A DNA stretch of 34,458 nt from DIGJ01 sp036658435 (lineage in GTDB: Bacteria > Bacillota > Clostridia > Lachnospirales > Lachnospiraceae), in NCBI GenBank assembly GCA_036658435.1, contig JAVXEO010000016.1, positions 1-34,458 of the forward strand, written 5' to 3'. Positions 6,312 to 14,371 of this stretch are shown piece after piece. The notes beneath the pieces were generated by a model that was given only the letters and a program-made list of their open reading frames with translations, did not search any database and was not told the origin of the DNA. The position numbers were made by a program, and so were the translations under genes. Position 1 is the first letter of the stretch; the number at the start of each line of letters is the position of its first letter.

Positions 6312-7649
6312 ATGAAAATTGATTCATCAAAAAGCACACACAAAAACGGAAACTTTAGCAGTTCCTTCGGTTTTGTACTGGCCTGCGTGGGTTCCGCCGT
6401 GGGTCTTGGAAATATTTGGATGTTTCCATATCGTTTAGGACAGTATGGAGGTGCCGCCTTTTTAATTCCTTACCTGTTCTTTATTCTGCTGTTTGGTCTT
6501 GCCGGACTTTCTGCGGAATTTGCCATGGGGCGCTTAGCGAAAACAGGGACCTTAGGTTCCTACTCTCTTTGTTTCCAAAATCAAAAACATCCAAAGATAG
6601 GGAAAGTTCTCGGATGGATTCCTCTTCTGGGTTCTCTTGGAATTGCTATTGGTTATTCGGTTATTATTGGCTGGGTGCTTCGTACTTTAGGGGGCTCTGT
6701 CAGCGGGGTTTTATTTCACATGGAGTCCGGAGAATTCTTCGCTCAGGCAACGGGTTCCTTTGGCAGTCTCGGGTGGCATATTGGGGTTATTTTAATCTCA
6801 ACTATCTTGTTATTTTCCGGATCTACCAAAGAAATCGAACGTGCGAACAAGATTTTAATGCCGATTTTCTTTTGTTTGTTTGCAATCATTGCGGTTCGAG
6901 TCTTATTTTTACCCGGAGCAGAAGGTGGTTACCGTTTTCTTTTTGTTCCAAAATGGGAGCAGCTTGCAAATGTAAATACGTGGGTAATGGCAATGGGTCA
7001 GGCCTTCTTTTCCCTTTCGATTACCGGTTCCGGCATGATTGTTTACGGCTCCTATTTATCTAAAAAAGAAGATATTCCAAAGGCTTCCCTTCGCACTGCT
7101 ATTTTTGATACCATAGCGGCTCTTCTTTCGGCACTTGTTATTATGCCTGCTGTATTTGCCTTTGGCATTGAACCCGGAGCCGGACCTGCTCTTATGTTTA
7201 TTACCATTCCTAAAATATTTAATCAAATGCCTGCAGGACGATTTTTTGCAATTTTATTTTTCATTTCGGTACTTTTTGCCGGCATAACTTCTTTAATTAA
7301 TATGTTGGAAGCCGTTGTGGAAAGTCTTCAGCATCGTTTTTCATTTTCCCGTAAATTTGCAGTTCTCCTTTGTGGGTTCCTTTGCCTGTTTGTTGGTATC
7401 TTTATTGAATCCGAACCCATGGTAGGCGCTTTCATGGATTTTATTACCATTATCATTGTTCCTTTTGGAGCTCTTCTTGGTGCTATTTGTATTTACTACG
7501 TTTTGGGAAAAGGCAAAATAGAAGAGGAACTAAACACCGGACGAAAGAAACCGCTTTCCAAAGCTTTTTCCATTCTCGCAAGATATGTTTATGTTCCTCT
7601 TACTGTACTTATTTTTATTCTTGGTCTTATTTATAAAGGGATTGGGTAG
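6312..7649 (+). CDS. Neurotransmitter:sodium symporter (NSS/SNF) family transporter
   Basis: The protein has 445 residues and about 11-12 transmembrane helices. The first helix carries the family signature GSAVGLGNIWMFPYRLGQYGG, which forms the Na+ and substrate sites in LeuT-like transporters. Bacterial members take up amino acids such as tryptophan, tyrosine or alanine using sodium; the substrate here cannot be read from sequence. Length fits the bacterial subfamily. ATG 6312 follows GGGAG. Its 3' end overlaps the convergent transglutaminase-like gene by 23 bp, with no terminator between them. Confidence 0.92.
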   Translation: MKIDSSKSTHKNGNFSSSFGFVLACVGSAVGLGNIWMFPYRLGQYGGAAFLIPYLFFILLFGLAGLSAEFAMGRLAKTGTLGSYSLCFQNQKHPKIGKVLGWIPLLGSLGIAIGYSVIIGWVLRTLGGSVSGVLFHMESGEFFAQATGSFGSLGWHIGVILISTILLFSGSTKEIERANKILMPIFFCLFAIIAVRVLFLPGAEGGYRFLFVPKWEQLANVNTWVMAMGQAFFSLSITGSGMIVYGSYLSKKEDIPKASLRTAIFDTIAALLSALVIMPAVFAFGIEPGAGPALMFITIPKIFNQMPAGRFFAILFFISVLFAGITSLINMLEAVVESLQHRFSFSRKFAVLLCGFLCLFVGIFIESEPMVGAFMDFITIIIVPFGALLGAICIYYVLGKGKIEEELNTGRKKPLSKAFSILARYVYVPLTVLIFILGLIYKGIG

Positions 7650-8565
7650 GATAATCTTTTTTTGAAACGGGATATTGTTTTTTAAACTTTGCACTCTGGA
7701 ATTCTTTTCCGGGTGCATGGTTTTTTGAAAAGGAACCGCTTCCCTTTAAAAAATATTCATAGGAAATATGGTCTTCCATTTCTGCTTTTATTTCCTCATC
7801 TCCCCATAGAATGGGATCATCCCAGGTTGCATCAAAGTTATACCAGTACTTTCCGATCTTAACCAGGTTCCATCCATGTGTCTGGGTTCCCATGGAGTTT
7901 GTGGCAGTTCCATCAACACATTTTACCGGAATCCCCGCTTCTGCTAATAACTTATAGGCAAGCAGCATATACCCCTGACAAACCATTTTTTTATTTTTCA
8001 ATCCATCATATACGGTATAATTTTTCAGTTCTTCATCATAGGAAAAATTGCGAACCATATAATCGTGTATTTTTTTTATTTTTTTATAGTTGGAATCTTG
8101 ATCCAGATTTAATTCTTTTAGAATTTTTTCAATCTTTTTATTTACGGTTTTTGTTTCTTTCTTTGATTCTTTCCACTTTGGTGAAATGGTTATGGTGACC
8201 GAATTTAAAAGGGCCGACTTGGTGTTAATACTTACTTCATCTAAGTTATAGCTCATATAATCAAAGTCATCGGTCGTATCGGGATCATCAATAGCAAATA
8301 TCTTCTTTATGGTACTTTTCAAAAAATTGTTATGAATTTCTTTGTAATCTCTTCCATAGTAGGAGACTTCAATGTCCTTTTCCCCGGAAAGCATGCCTTC
8401 ATAAACCTCCCAAATGAATTCTTCTTCATTCTCTGCCGTTCTTTTTCCGCTCTCTTTTGAAAGCCAGGTCATCTTTGCCTGAGCCATAATTATCACTTTG
8501 AAAAAAATGGCTGTAAGTAGTAATACCAACAGCCCGATTGCTATTTTATGTCCTTTTTTCATCAT
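7627..8565 (-). CDS. Membrane-anchored transglutaminase-like (cysteine protease fold) protein
   Basis: The protein has 312 residues. An N-terminal hydrophobic segment (about 8-29) after KKGHK is a signal anchor. The catalytic core lies at about 160-250 with the triad C196 (KMVCQGY), H230 (THGWNLV) and D245 (NFDATWDDP), the classic transglutaminase/peptidase arrangement. The extracellular substrate is unknown; related Clostridia proteins are thought to act on cell-surface proteins or peptides. The start overlaps the argR stop codon (ATGA at 8562-8565), so translation is probably coupled to ArgR, which is an odd pairing. The 3' end overlaps the symporter gene. Confidence 0.85.
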   Translation of the reverse strand: MMKKGHKIAIGLLVLLLTAIFFKVIIMAQAKMTWLSKESGKRTAENEEEFIWEVYEGMLSGEKDIEVSYYGRDYKEIHNNFLKSTIKKIFAIDDPDTTDDFDYMSYNLDEVSINTKSALLNSVTITISPKWKESKKETKTVNKKIEKILKELNLDQDSNYKKIKKIHDYMVRNFSYDEELKNYTVYDGLKNKKMVCQGYMLLAYKLLAEAGIPVKCVDGTATNSMGTQTHGWNLVKIGKYWYNFDATWDDPILWGDEEIKAEMEDHISYEYFLKGSGSFSKNHAPGKEFQSAKFKKQYPVSKKDYPTQSLYK

Positions 8566-9053
8566 CGAATCTCTCTTAATTTCTGAACTAGGTTTCCTGC
8601 ACTTTCTTCATCACGCATCACAATAAGTATGGTATCATCTCCTGAAACGGTTCCTACGATGCCACTCCATTCCATTCCATCCATGGTAGCACATACGGCC
8701 TGTGCCATACCGGTATAGCACTTTATAACTACCAGGTTATTGGCATAATCCACTTTATTTACCCCTGCGGTAAAAATCGAATAAAATTTATTGCTATCCG
8801 GGGTTTTATCATTCACTTTGCTTACTTCATAGTGGTAGTTTCCATCTAAATCGGTTACCTTAACCAGACGCAGTTCCCTTATGTCACGGGAAATCGTTGC
8901 CTGGGTTACAGCAAATCCTTCCTCATTTAATCGCTTTAACAGTTCATTTTGTGTTCTAACATGCTCGTTTTCTATTAAATTTATAATGGCTTCCTGACGA
9001 ATCACCTTTACATTATTCCACTCTTTTACATTCGATGTTTCTTTTTCTTTCAT
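8562..9053 (-). CDS. argR: Arginine repressor ArgR
   Basis: The protein has 163 residues. The N-terminal winged helix (about 16-80) includes TQATISRDIRELRLVKV (50-66), the ArgR recognition helix. The C-terminal oligomerisation and arginine-binding domain has GTVSGDDTILIV (134-145), whose two Asp residues contact arginine. It is about 10 residues longer at the N-terminus than the usual 150, but the ATG at 9053 has a good AGGAG 7 nt upstream. ArgR binds arginine and controls biosynthetic and arginine deiminase genes. It follows arcA, arcB and arcD on the same strand and has its own promoter. Confidence 0.95.
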   Translation of the reverse strand: MKEKETSNVKEWNNVKVIRQEAIINLIENEHVRTQNELLKRLNEEGFAVTQATISRDIRELRLVKVTDLDGNYHYEVSKVNDKTPDSNKFYSIFTAGVNKVDYANNLVVIKCYTGMAQAVCATMDGMEWSGIVGTVSGDDTILIVMRDEESAGNLVQKLREIR

Positions 9054-9094
9054 TTTCCAGCTCCTATTTATTCCTATTTCATGTATCTAATTGA

Positions 9095-9123
9095 ATCATA
9101 GCATAATTGTTCAAAAAGCACAA
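9095..9123 (-). promoter_or_regulatory. Promoter of argR
   Basis: On the minus strand TTGTGC (9118-9123), 17 bp, then TGC-TATGAT (-10 at 9095-9100, extended -10), about 42 bp upstream of the argR start. Confidence 0.5.
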
Positions 9124-9141
9124 CGCTATCCTATTGGAATG

Positions 9142-10545
9142 CTACAAAACGACCATTGCTATACATAGTATAACCAGATTTAAAATTAAAAGGATGCCTA
9201 GAAATTTTCCAATGAATTTTGCCCAGGTAAACCATTCAATTTTAGAAATGGACAAACCTCCCATAACCACCGCACTGGTTGGTGTAATTAAGTTTACAAG
9301 TCCACAGGCTGCAGAGAAAATAAGAATCATTACTTCCGGGCTCAAGCCAAGATTTGCCGTCAGTCCTCCAAAGGTTGGCATAGAGGCCGCTGCCAGACCG
9401 GAAGTTGATGGAATTAGGAAAGAAAGTCCCAGGTAAATTCCATAGGCTGCCACTGAAAAAACAATAGGAGAAACATTGGCAAGTCCCGTGGATGCCAGCG
9501 CAAGAATATAGTCTCCCAGTCCTGTTTCCGCCATAATTACCGAAATTCCCCTTGATACCGCGATAACCAGTGCCACGCCCACCATATCTCCGGCTCCTCC
9601 TACGAATGCTTCCACCGTTTTTCCTTCTCCCAGACCGGCCACATAACCTACTATAATTGCCATAATCAAAAACCAGGCCTGAAGTTCTTTAAAGTACCAC
9701 TCTCCCAAATTGGTTCCTGTCAAAAATGAAGTGTTGCGAAAAATAGTTACTCCAAAATTTTCCCATGGTATTAAACTGATTACCATTACTCCAAAGGAAA
9801 ATCCAAAAATGGCCAGTACCCACTTCATTCGTCTGGTAAATACAATGTCTCCCTTTTCCTCCTCCCCAAACGCATTTTGGGAAGCGGCCAGTTCCTTGGG
9901 ACTTAGAATAGAACGTCCGGAATTTTTTACTTTTTTTGCATAATGCAGAACGAATAGTATCGCCGGCACTAAAGAAGCGATCCAGAGAATGGCTCCCAGT
10001 ATCATAATAATGGTATGATTTACATACAAATTCGGATTGGATGCCTTTAAGGCGTCCACGGCTGCCGATATTGCAAATGGATTTACCGTAGACCCAATTA
10101 CACCGACTCCGGATCCCAGAAGAATAACGGAAACACCTACCATAGCATCAAATCCCGCCGCCATCATTGTGGTTACAATGAGTGCGTAAAATGCAATGGT
10201 TTCCTCCGCCATTCCGTAGGTTGTACCGCCCAAAGAAAACAGTAACATCAGAAGTGGAATTAAAAGCATTTCCTTCCCTTTTAATTTTTCAACCATGGCT
10301 GCAATTCCATTATCCAAAGCACCCGATTTTGCAATAACCCCAAGAAATCCCCCTAATACAAGAACAAAGATTGCCACATCAATGGCATCTACAAATCCGG
10401 AAGGGGCTGCCATCACCATATTGGAAATGGTTGCATTTTTCACTGTGGGAAGAAACCAAGTAATGGCACAAACTGCAACAATGATCAAAAATAAAATACT
10501 ATATGCAGAGGGCATATGAATTTTTCTTTTTTTGTTTTTTTCCAT
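9142..10545 (-). CDS. arcD: YfcC-family antiporter, probable arginine/ornithine exchanger
   Basis: The 467-residue membrane protein has about 11-12 helices and belongs to the YfcC / C4-dicarboxylate anaerobic carrier family. Features include GSGVGVIGSTVNPFA (about 144-158), IPSTSGLAAASMPTFGGL, and the late NLITPTSAVVMGG. The fold alone does not fix the substrate. In streptococci a YfcC-type ArcD exchanges arginine for ornithine within arginine deiminase operons, and here the gene follows arcA and arcB and precedes argR, so that role is inferred. ATG 10545 follows CGAGGAG. A strong hairpin and a probable promoter lie in the 155-bp gap after arcB. Confidence 0.8.
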   Translation of the reverse strand: MEKNKKRKIHMPSAYSILFLIIVAVCAITWFLPTVKNATISNMVMAAPSGFVDAIDVAIFVLVLGGFLGVIAKSGALDNGIAAMVEKLKGKEMLLIPLLMLLFSLGGTTYGMAEETIAFYALIVTTMMAAGFDAMVGVSVILLGSGVGVIGSTVNPFAISAAVDALKASNPNLYVNHTIIMILGAILWIASLVPAILFVLHYAKKVKNSGRSILSPKELAASQNAFGEEEKGDIVFTRRMKWVLAIFGFSFGVMVISLIPWENFGVTIFRNTSFLTGTNLGEWYFKELQAWFLIMAIIVGYVAGLGEGKTVEAFVGGAGDMVGVALVIAVSRGISVIMAETGLGDYILALASTGLANVSPIVFSVAAYGIYLGLSFLIPSTSGLAAASMPTFGGLTANLGLSPEVMILIFSAACGLVNLITPTSAVVMGGLSISKIEWFTWAKFIGKFLGILLILNLVILCIAMVVL

Positions 10546-10575
10546 ATAATAACTCCTCGTATACTTTCTCGCTTT

Positions 10576-10603
10576 TTTATATCAAAACTTTTCCTCTTTC
10601 CAA
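10576..10603 (-). promoter_or_regulatory. Possible internal promoter for arcD
   Basis: On the minus strand TTGGAA (10598-10603), 16 bp, then TGA-TATAAA (-10 at 10576-10581) directly follows the arcB-arcD hairpin. It would let arcD be transcribed independently of arcAB. Confidence 0.35.
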
Positions 10604-10658
10604 AAAAGAAAAATCACCCACACCAAAATTATAATTAATTCCAGTGCCGATGATTTTT
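10600..10658 (-). terminator. Long hairpin with U-tract between arcB and arcD
   Basis: Reading the minus strand, AAAAATCATCGGCAC (10644-10658) pairs with GTGTGGGTGATTTTT (10609-10623) with one mismatch and two wobbles. The helix continues inward by about seven weaker pairs, and a T-rich CTTTTTTGG follows. It fits a full or partial terminator that lowers arcD expression relative to arcAB. Confidence 0.6.
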
Positions 10659-10700
10659 CCTTAATCGGTTTTATCTTAGGTAAGTATTTCTATTCCTTTG

Positions 10701-11693
10701 TTAACACAAGGTTGCATAAATAACCGCTTTTATTGTGTGCATTCGATTTTCCGCTTCATCAAAAACAACGGATTGTTTGGATTCAAAAACCTCATTCGTG
10801 GCTTCCATTTCTGAAAGTCCGAATTTTTCATAAATGTCTTCACCAATGGCTGTTTTTCTGTCATGAAAGGAAGGAAGACAGTGCATGAAAATAGCCCCTT
10901 CTTTTCCATTGTCCATAACTTGTTTGTTTACCTGATAGGGTTTTAAAATCTTAATTCTGGATTCCCATACTTCATCCGGTTCTCCCATAGATACCCATAT
11001 ATCGGTATAGATGACATCGGCTCCCTTGGTTCCTTTTTGAACATCCTCTGTCAGGGTAATGGTACAGCCGTTCTCTGCTGCAATTTTTTTACATTCTTCC
11101 ACGAGAGAATCCTCCGGGAACAGTTCCTTTGGTGCACAGGCCGTAAAGTTAAGTCCCATTTTTGCACAGGCAACCATAAGGGAATTCCCCATATTATTTC
11201 TGGCGTCTCCCATATAGGTAAAGTTAACTCCCTTTAGATGGCCAAGCTTTTCTTCAATGGTGAGTAAATCTGCAATCATCTGTGTTGGATGAAACTGATC
11301 GGTCAATCCATTCCATACCGGAACTCCGGAATAATCCGCTAGTTTCTGAACCAGATCCTGATCAAAACCACGATATTCGATTCCATCATAAAGTCTTCCC
11401 AAAACCCTGGCTGTATCTTCAATACTCTCTTTTTTCCCCATTTGAGAGCTTCCCGGATCCAGATAAGTTACACCCATTCCCAGATCCATACCTGCTACTT
11501 CAAAGGAACATCTTGTTCTGGTGGAGGTCTTTTCAAAAAGTAATACTATATTTTTTCCTTCTAAATATTTATGAGGCGTTCCCGTTCTTTTTAAGTCTTT
11601 AAAATTCTTTGAAAGGTCTAAAAGGTAACGTATTTCCTCAGGGCCTAAGTCCAATAATTTCAAAAAACTTTTTCCACGTAAATTTACAGCCAT
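10701..11693 (-). CDS. arcB: Ornithine carbamoyltransferase (catabolic context)
   Basis: The 330-residue enzyme interconverts citrulline plus phosphate and ornithine plus carbamoyl phosphate. Carbamoyl-phosphate loop STRTR is at 57-61, HPTQ at 135-138, the ornithine motif DIWVSMG at 231-237, and HCLP at 271-274 carries the reactive Cys. Length and position just after arginine deiminase point to the catabolic enzyme (ArcB) rather than biosynthetic ArgF; the two cannot be separated by motifs alone. ATG 11693 follows AAGGAG. The 107-bp gap to arcA holds ArgR-like boxes and a TATAAT. Confidence 0.93.
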   Translation of the reverse strand: MAVNLRGKSFLKLLDLGPEEIRYLLDLSKNFKDLKRTGTPHKYLEGKNIVLLFEKTSTRTRCSFEVAGMDLGMGVTYLDPGSSQMGKKESIEDTARVLGRLYDGIEYRGFDQDLVQKLADYSGVPVWNGLTDQFHPTQMIADLLTIEEKLGHLKGVNFTYMGDARNNMGNSLMVACAKMGLNFTACAPKELFPEDSLVEECKKIAAENGCTITLTEDVQKGTKGADVIYTDIWVSMGEPDEVWESRIKILKPYQVNKQVMDNGKEGAIFMHCLPSFHDRKTAIGEDIYEKFGLSEMEATNEVFESKQSVVFDEAENRMHTIKAVIYATLC

Positions 11694-11761
11694 AGTGTAT
11701 CTCCTTTTTCCTTTATTTTCCGCCTATTATATCCTATTTTATTTTGGAAATCAAGTGTTTT

Positions 11762-11796
11762 TTAATATTTATTCATTATATCTGAATAAATATACA
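11762..11796. promoter_or_regulatory. Pair of inverted ARG-box-like sites upstream of arcB
   Basis: TGAATAAATATACA (11783-11796, plus strand) matches the Bacillus-type ArgR half-box pattern TGAATAAAAATTCA at 12 of 14 positions. A second copy, TGAATAAATATTAA, lies on the minus strand (11762-11775). The cores form a perfect 10-bp inverted repeat (11766-11775 and 11783-11792). A minus-strand TATAAT (11775-11780) sits between them, so ArgR bound here could control arcB transcription. Confidence 0.5.
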
Positions 11797-11800
11797 TTAT

Positions 11801-13033
11801 TTAATGCTCACTTCGAATCAATGGCATACTCATGCACCTTGGGCCGCCTCGCCCTCTGGACAATTCTGCACTTGGGATTTCCAATACTTTAATTCCATAA
11901 TTTTTTAGAATTTTATTGGTCACTACATTTCTTTGATATACCACAATGACGCCCGGTGCTATACACAAGGTATTCGATCCATCGTTCCACTGTTCTCTTT
12001 CGGATGCAATGCGGTCTTCTCCCCCACATTTTATCAAGGTTACTTTATCCAGATGAAGGTGTTTTTTTAAAACGGATTCCAAATCCGATTCTACTTTTTC
12101 CACTTGAATGGTATCTTTTTCTTTCCCTTTTGTTATTTCATAGACCACCAAGGGTCCTAAAATTCCCGGATGAATGGTGAATTTGTCATAGTCAATCTGG
12201 GTAAATACCGTGTCCAGATGCATGAATGCACGGGTATCCGGAATATCAAAAGCCAGGACGGTTTCAATGGCTGCGTGTTCATCTTCAAAAATACATTTTG
12301 CCAGCATTTCTATGGCATCGGAAGAGGTTCTCTGTGAAATACCCACAGCAAGTACCGTAGCACTTAGGTTTAATATGTCCCCTCCTTCTATACGGAAAGG
12401 ATGAAACCGTTCAAAATATTTATCTACATGATTTCTAAAATCCGGATGGTATTTAAAAATATATTCTCCATAAATGGTTTCCCTGTTTCGAGTCTCAGAA
12501 AACATACGGTTTATGCTGACTCCATTTCCAATACACGCAAAAGGATCTCTTGTAAAATAGAGATTTGGCATTGGGTCAATTATAAGCTGGGAAGAGTCAC
12601 TCATTAAATCAACCAAAGATTCGTCTTTATTATAGTTTAATTCATTTAATACAATTCCTTCCATAGTGCGAAGAACCAATGCCTTGTTATCTCCTCTGTA
12701 CTGCATCATATAGTCATAAATCTTCTTCTTCCATTTTTCCGTTCGAATTCCTGCTTCAAAAATCCACTGCTGTAAAAATTCATCTCTTATTTCTTCATCC
12801 AGATCCAATACTTCTTTCATAAGATCTTCCAAATAAACCACTTCAACCCCGTTATTTTTAAGAAGTCCTGCAAATTCATCGTGTTCTCTTTGTGCCACCT
12901 CCAAAAAAGGAATGTCATCAAAGAGCAGACGTTCCAGCGCCTCCGGAGTAAGATGTTCTAGTTCCTTTCCCGGTCGATGCAGCAATACTTTTTTAAGGGG
13001 ATTTATTTCGCTTTTTACATTAATTGGTTCCAA
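11801..13033 (-). CDS. arcA: Arginine deiminase
   Basis: The 410-residue enzyme hydrolyses arginine to citrulline and ammonia. Family motifs are PNLYFTRDPF, FRIEGGDILNL, HLDTVFTQID and the C-terminal RGRGGPRCMSMPL, whose C400 is the nucleophile. Length is typical (about 405-415). The start is TTG at 13033, supported by AAGGAGG 8 nt upstream, with no better ATG nearby. It is the first arc gene of the add-arcA-arcB-arcD-argR run. Citrulline goes to ArcB; the usual last enzyme, carbamate kinase (ArcC), is not in the window. Confidence 0.96.
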   Translation of the reverse strand: MEPINVKSEINPLKKVLLHRPGKELEHLTPEALERLLFDDIPFLEVAQREHDEFAGLLKNNGVEVVYLEDLMKEVLDLDEEIRDEFLQQWIFEAGIRTEKWKKKIYDYMMQYRGDNKALVLRTMEGIVLNELNYNKDESLVDLMSDSSQLIIDPMPNLYFTRDPFACIGNGVSINRMFSETRNRETIYGEYIFKYHPDFRNHVDKYFERFHPFRIEGGDILNLSATVLAVGISQRTSSDAIEMLAKCIFEDEHAAIETVLAFDIPDTRAFMHLDTVFTQIDYDKFTIHPGILGPLVVYEITKGKEKDTIQVEKVESDLESVLKKHLHLDKVTLIKCGGEDRIASEREQWNDGSNTLCIAPGVIVVYQRNVVTNKILKNYGIKVLEIPSAELSRGRGGPRCMSMPLIRSEH

Positions 13034-13122
13034 ATTTTAAGCCTCCTTTTACTCTGTTAAGGCTATTATCTGGATTTTTCTATAAATTATACCTATTTTA
13101 AAAAATCCATAGGTTGTTCTTT

Positions 13123-14133
13123 TTATAATTTTACGGATTCTAATTTTTTTCTTAAGCTTTCCCTGGTACCTTCTTGAATAAAGGCGGCGTTAATTGCGTT
13201 CTCGGTTATCTTAAGGATCTCTTCCTTTGTAAGCTGAAATTCCTCCATAAGGACTTTAAATTCCTTGGTCATGGTCGTTCCCGTTACGGTTCGATTATCT
13301 GTATTTATGGTTACAAGGATTCCTTCCTCTAAGAATTTGCGAATGGGATATTCCTTCCTATTAGAGACTGCTTTTGTTTGAAAATTACTGGAGGGACACA
13401 TTTCCAATGCAATTCCTTTTTCTTTGGTAAAACCACGAATAGTATCATTTTTCATAAGTGCAATTCCGTGTCCTACACGCTTGGCTCCCAGTGAAATAGC
13501 ATCTTGTACGTTCTCTGCACTTCCACATTCTCCTGCATGAATGGTAAAAGGAAGTCCCAGTTCTTTCGCTTTTTCAAAGAATGGTGTCTGTAATAGCGGT
13601 GGAAAGTCTGATTCACTTCCGGCCAAATCTCCGGCGCAAACTTGATTTCCTATGTATTCCTTGATTTCTTCCAACATGGCTGCATTTTTTTCAGGTTGCT
13701 CATGACGCATACCACATACAATAATTTTACCTAGTATTCCAAATTCCTGTTCTGCTTTTTCCAACCCTTTCCACAGGCTTTCTACGGCATCTTTACAGGT
13801 TAATCCCTTTGCCGTGCAAACCCGTGGGGCAAATCTCACTTCCATATATATGACATTTTCCTCTGCCGCATCCTTCATTAAAGAATAGGCTGCATATTCT
13901 ATGGTTTCTTTTGTTTGTAAGCAGGCAATGGGAAGTTCGAACTTTTGCAAATATTCGAAAAGACTTCCACAGTCCTCTGTCACCTGCAAACATTTTTTTA
14001 ATTCTCCATCCGTGGGAGGCACTTCTATTCCGGACATCCCCGCCAGTTCACGTATTGTTTTTATAGACAATGATCCATCTAAATGGCAGTGAAGTTCTAC
14101 CTTTGGTAATTTATAAATCCAGTCTTCATTCAT
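13123..14133 (-). CDS. add: Adenosine deaminase
   Basis: The 336-residue enzyme deaminates adenosine to inosine. Zinc ligands H15 and H17 (ELHCHLDGS), catalytic HAGE (H199, E202), H222 (GHGIAL) and D279 (NTDN) are all visible. The motif after the catalytic Asp reads TDNRTV instead of the more common TDDP, which I believe is a common Firmicutes form. ATG 14133 follows AAAAGGAG. It lies 89 bp upstream of arcA on the same strand; both release ammonia, but a shared function is only a suggestion. Confidence 0.92.
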   Translation of the reverse strand: MNEDWIYKLPKVELHCHLDGSLSIKTIRELAGMSGIEVPPTDGELKKCLQVTEDCGSLFEYLQKFELPIACLQTKETIEYAAYSLMKDAAEENVIYMEVRFAPRVCTAKGLTCKDAVESLWKGLEKAEQEFGILGKIIVCGMRHEQPEKNAAMLEEIKEYIGNQVCAGDLAGSESDFPPLLQTPFFEKAKELGLPFTIHAGECGSAENVQDAISLGAKRVGHGIALMKNDTIRGFTKEKGIALEMCPSSNFQTKAVSNRKEYPIRKFLEEGILVTINTDNRTVTGTTMTKEFKVLMEEFQLTKEEILKITENAINAAFIQEGTRESLRKKLESVKL

Positions 14134-14241
14134 TTTTTATATACTCCTTTTGGTTTGAATACTTGACACACCTTTTTTTATAATATCATAAAAGAAGGCA
14201 GATTATTAAGCCCATCCGTCTCTTTTTCCCTTTTTTTGCTA

Positions 14242-14283
14242 TTGACAAAGACATACCCTTAATTGTATAATGGAAAAAATTTG
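14242..14283 (+). promoter_or_regulatory. Strong pyrBI promoter with E. coli-like initially transcribed sequence
   Basis: TTGACA (14242-14247), 18 bp, TATAAT (14266-14271). About 7 nt after the -10 the sequence reads AATTTGCC (14278-14285), preceded by four more A residues. E. coli pyrBI starts transcription at the same AATTTG sequence and uses UTP-dependent stuttering at the three T residues to repress itself. The leader to the start codon is about 93 nt. It carries a T9 tract (14310-14318) preceded only by a weak AAGAA/TTCTT hairpin; no PyrR-type attenuator was recognised. Confidence 0.75.
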
Positions 14284-14371
14284 CCAAGAAGTTTTCTTTA
14301 CTTTTGCAATTTTTTTTTGAGTAATGATAAGCGTAACCGTTAAACATACAGAAAGGATTGGTAGAAATAAC

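Noticed and set aside
14163..14184. TTGACA followed by TATAAT upstream of pyrB
   Set aside because: The spacer is only 10 bp. The TTGACA-N18-TATAAT at 14242-14271 is the proper promoter.
14272..14371. PyrR-type attenuator in the pyrB leader
   Set aside because: No conserved PyrR-binding loop or GC-rich terminator/antiterminator pair was seen; the only hairpin is a weak AAGAA/TTCTT before the T9 tract.
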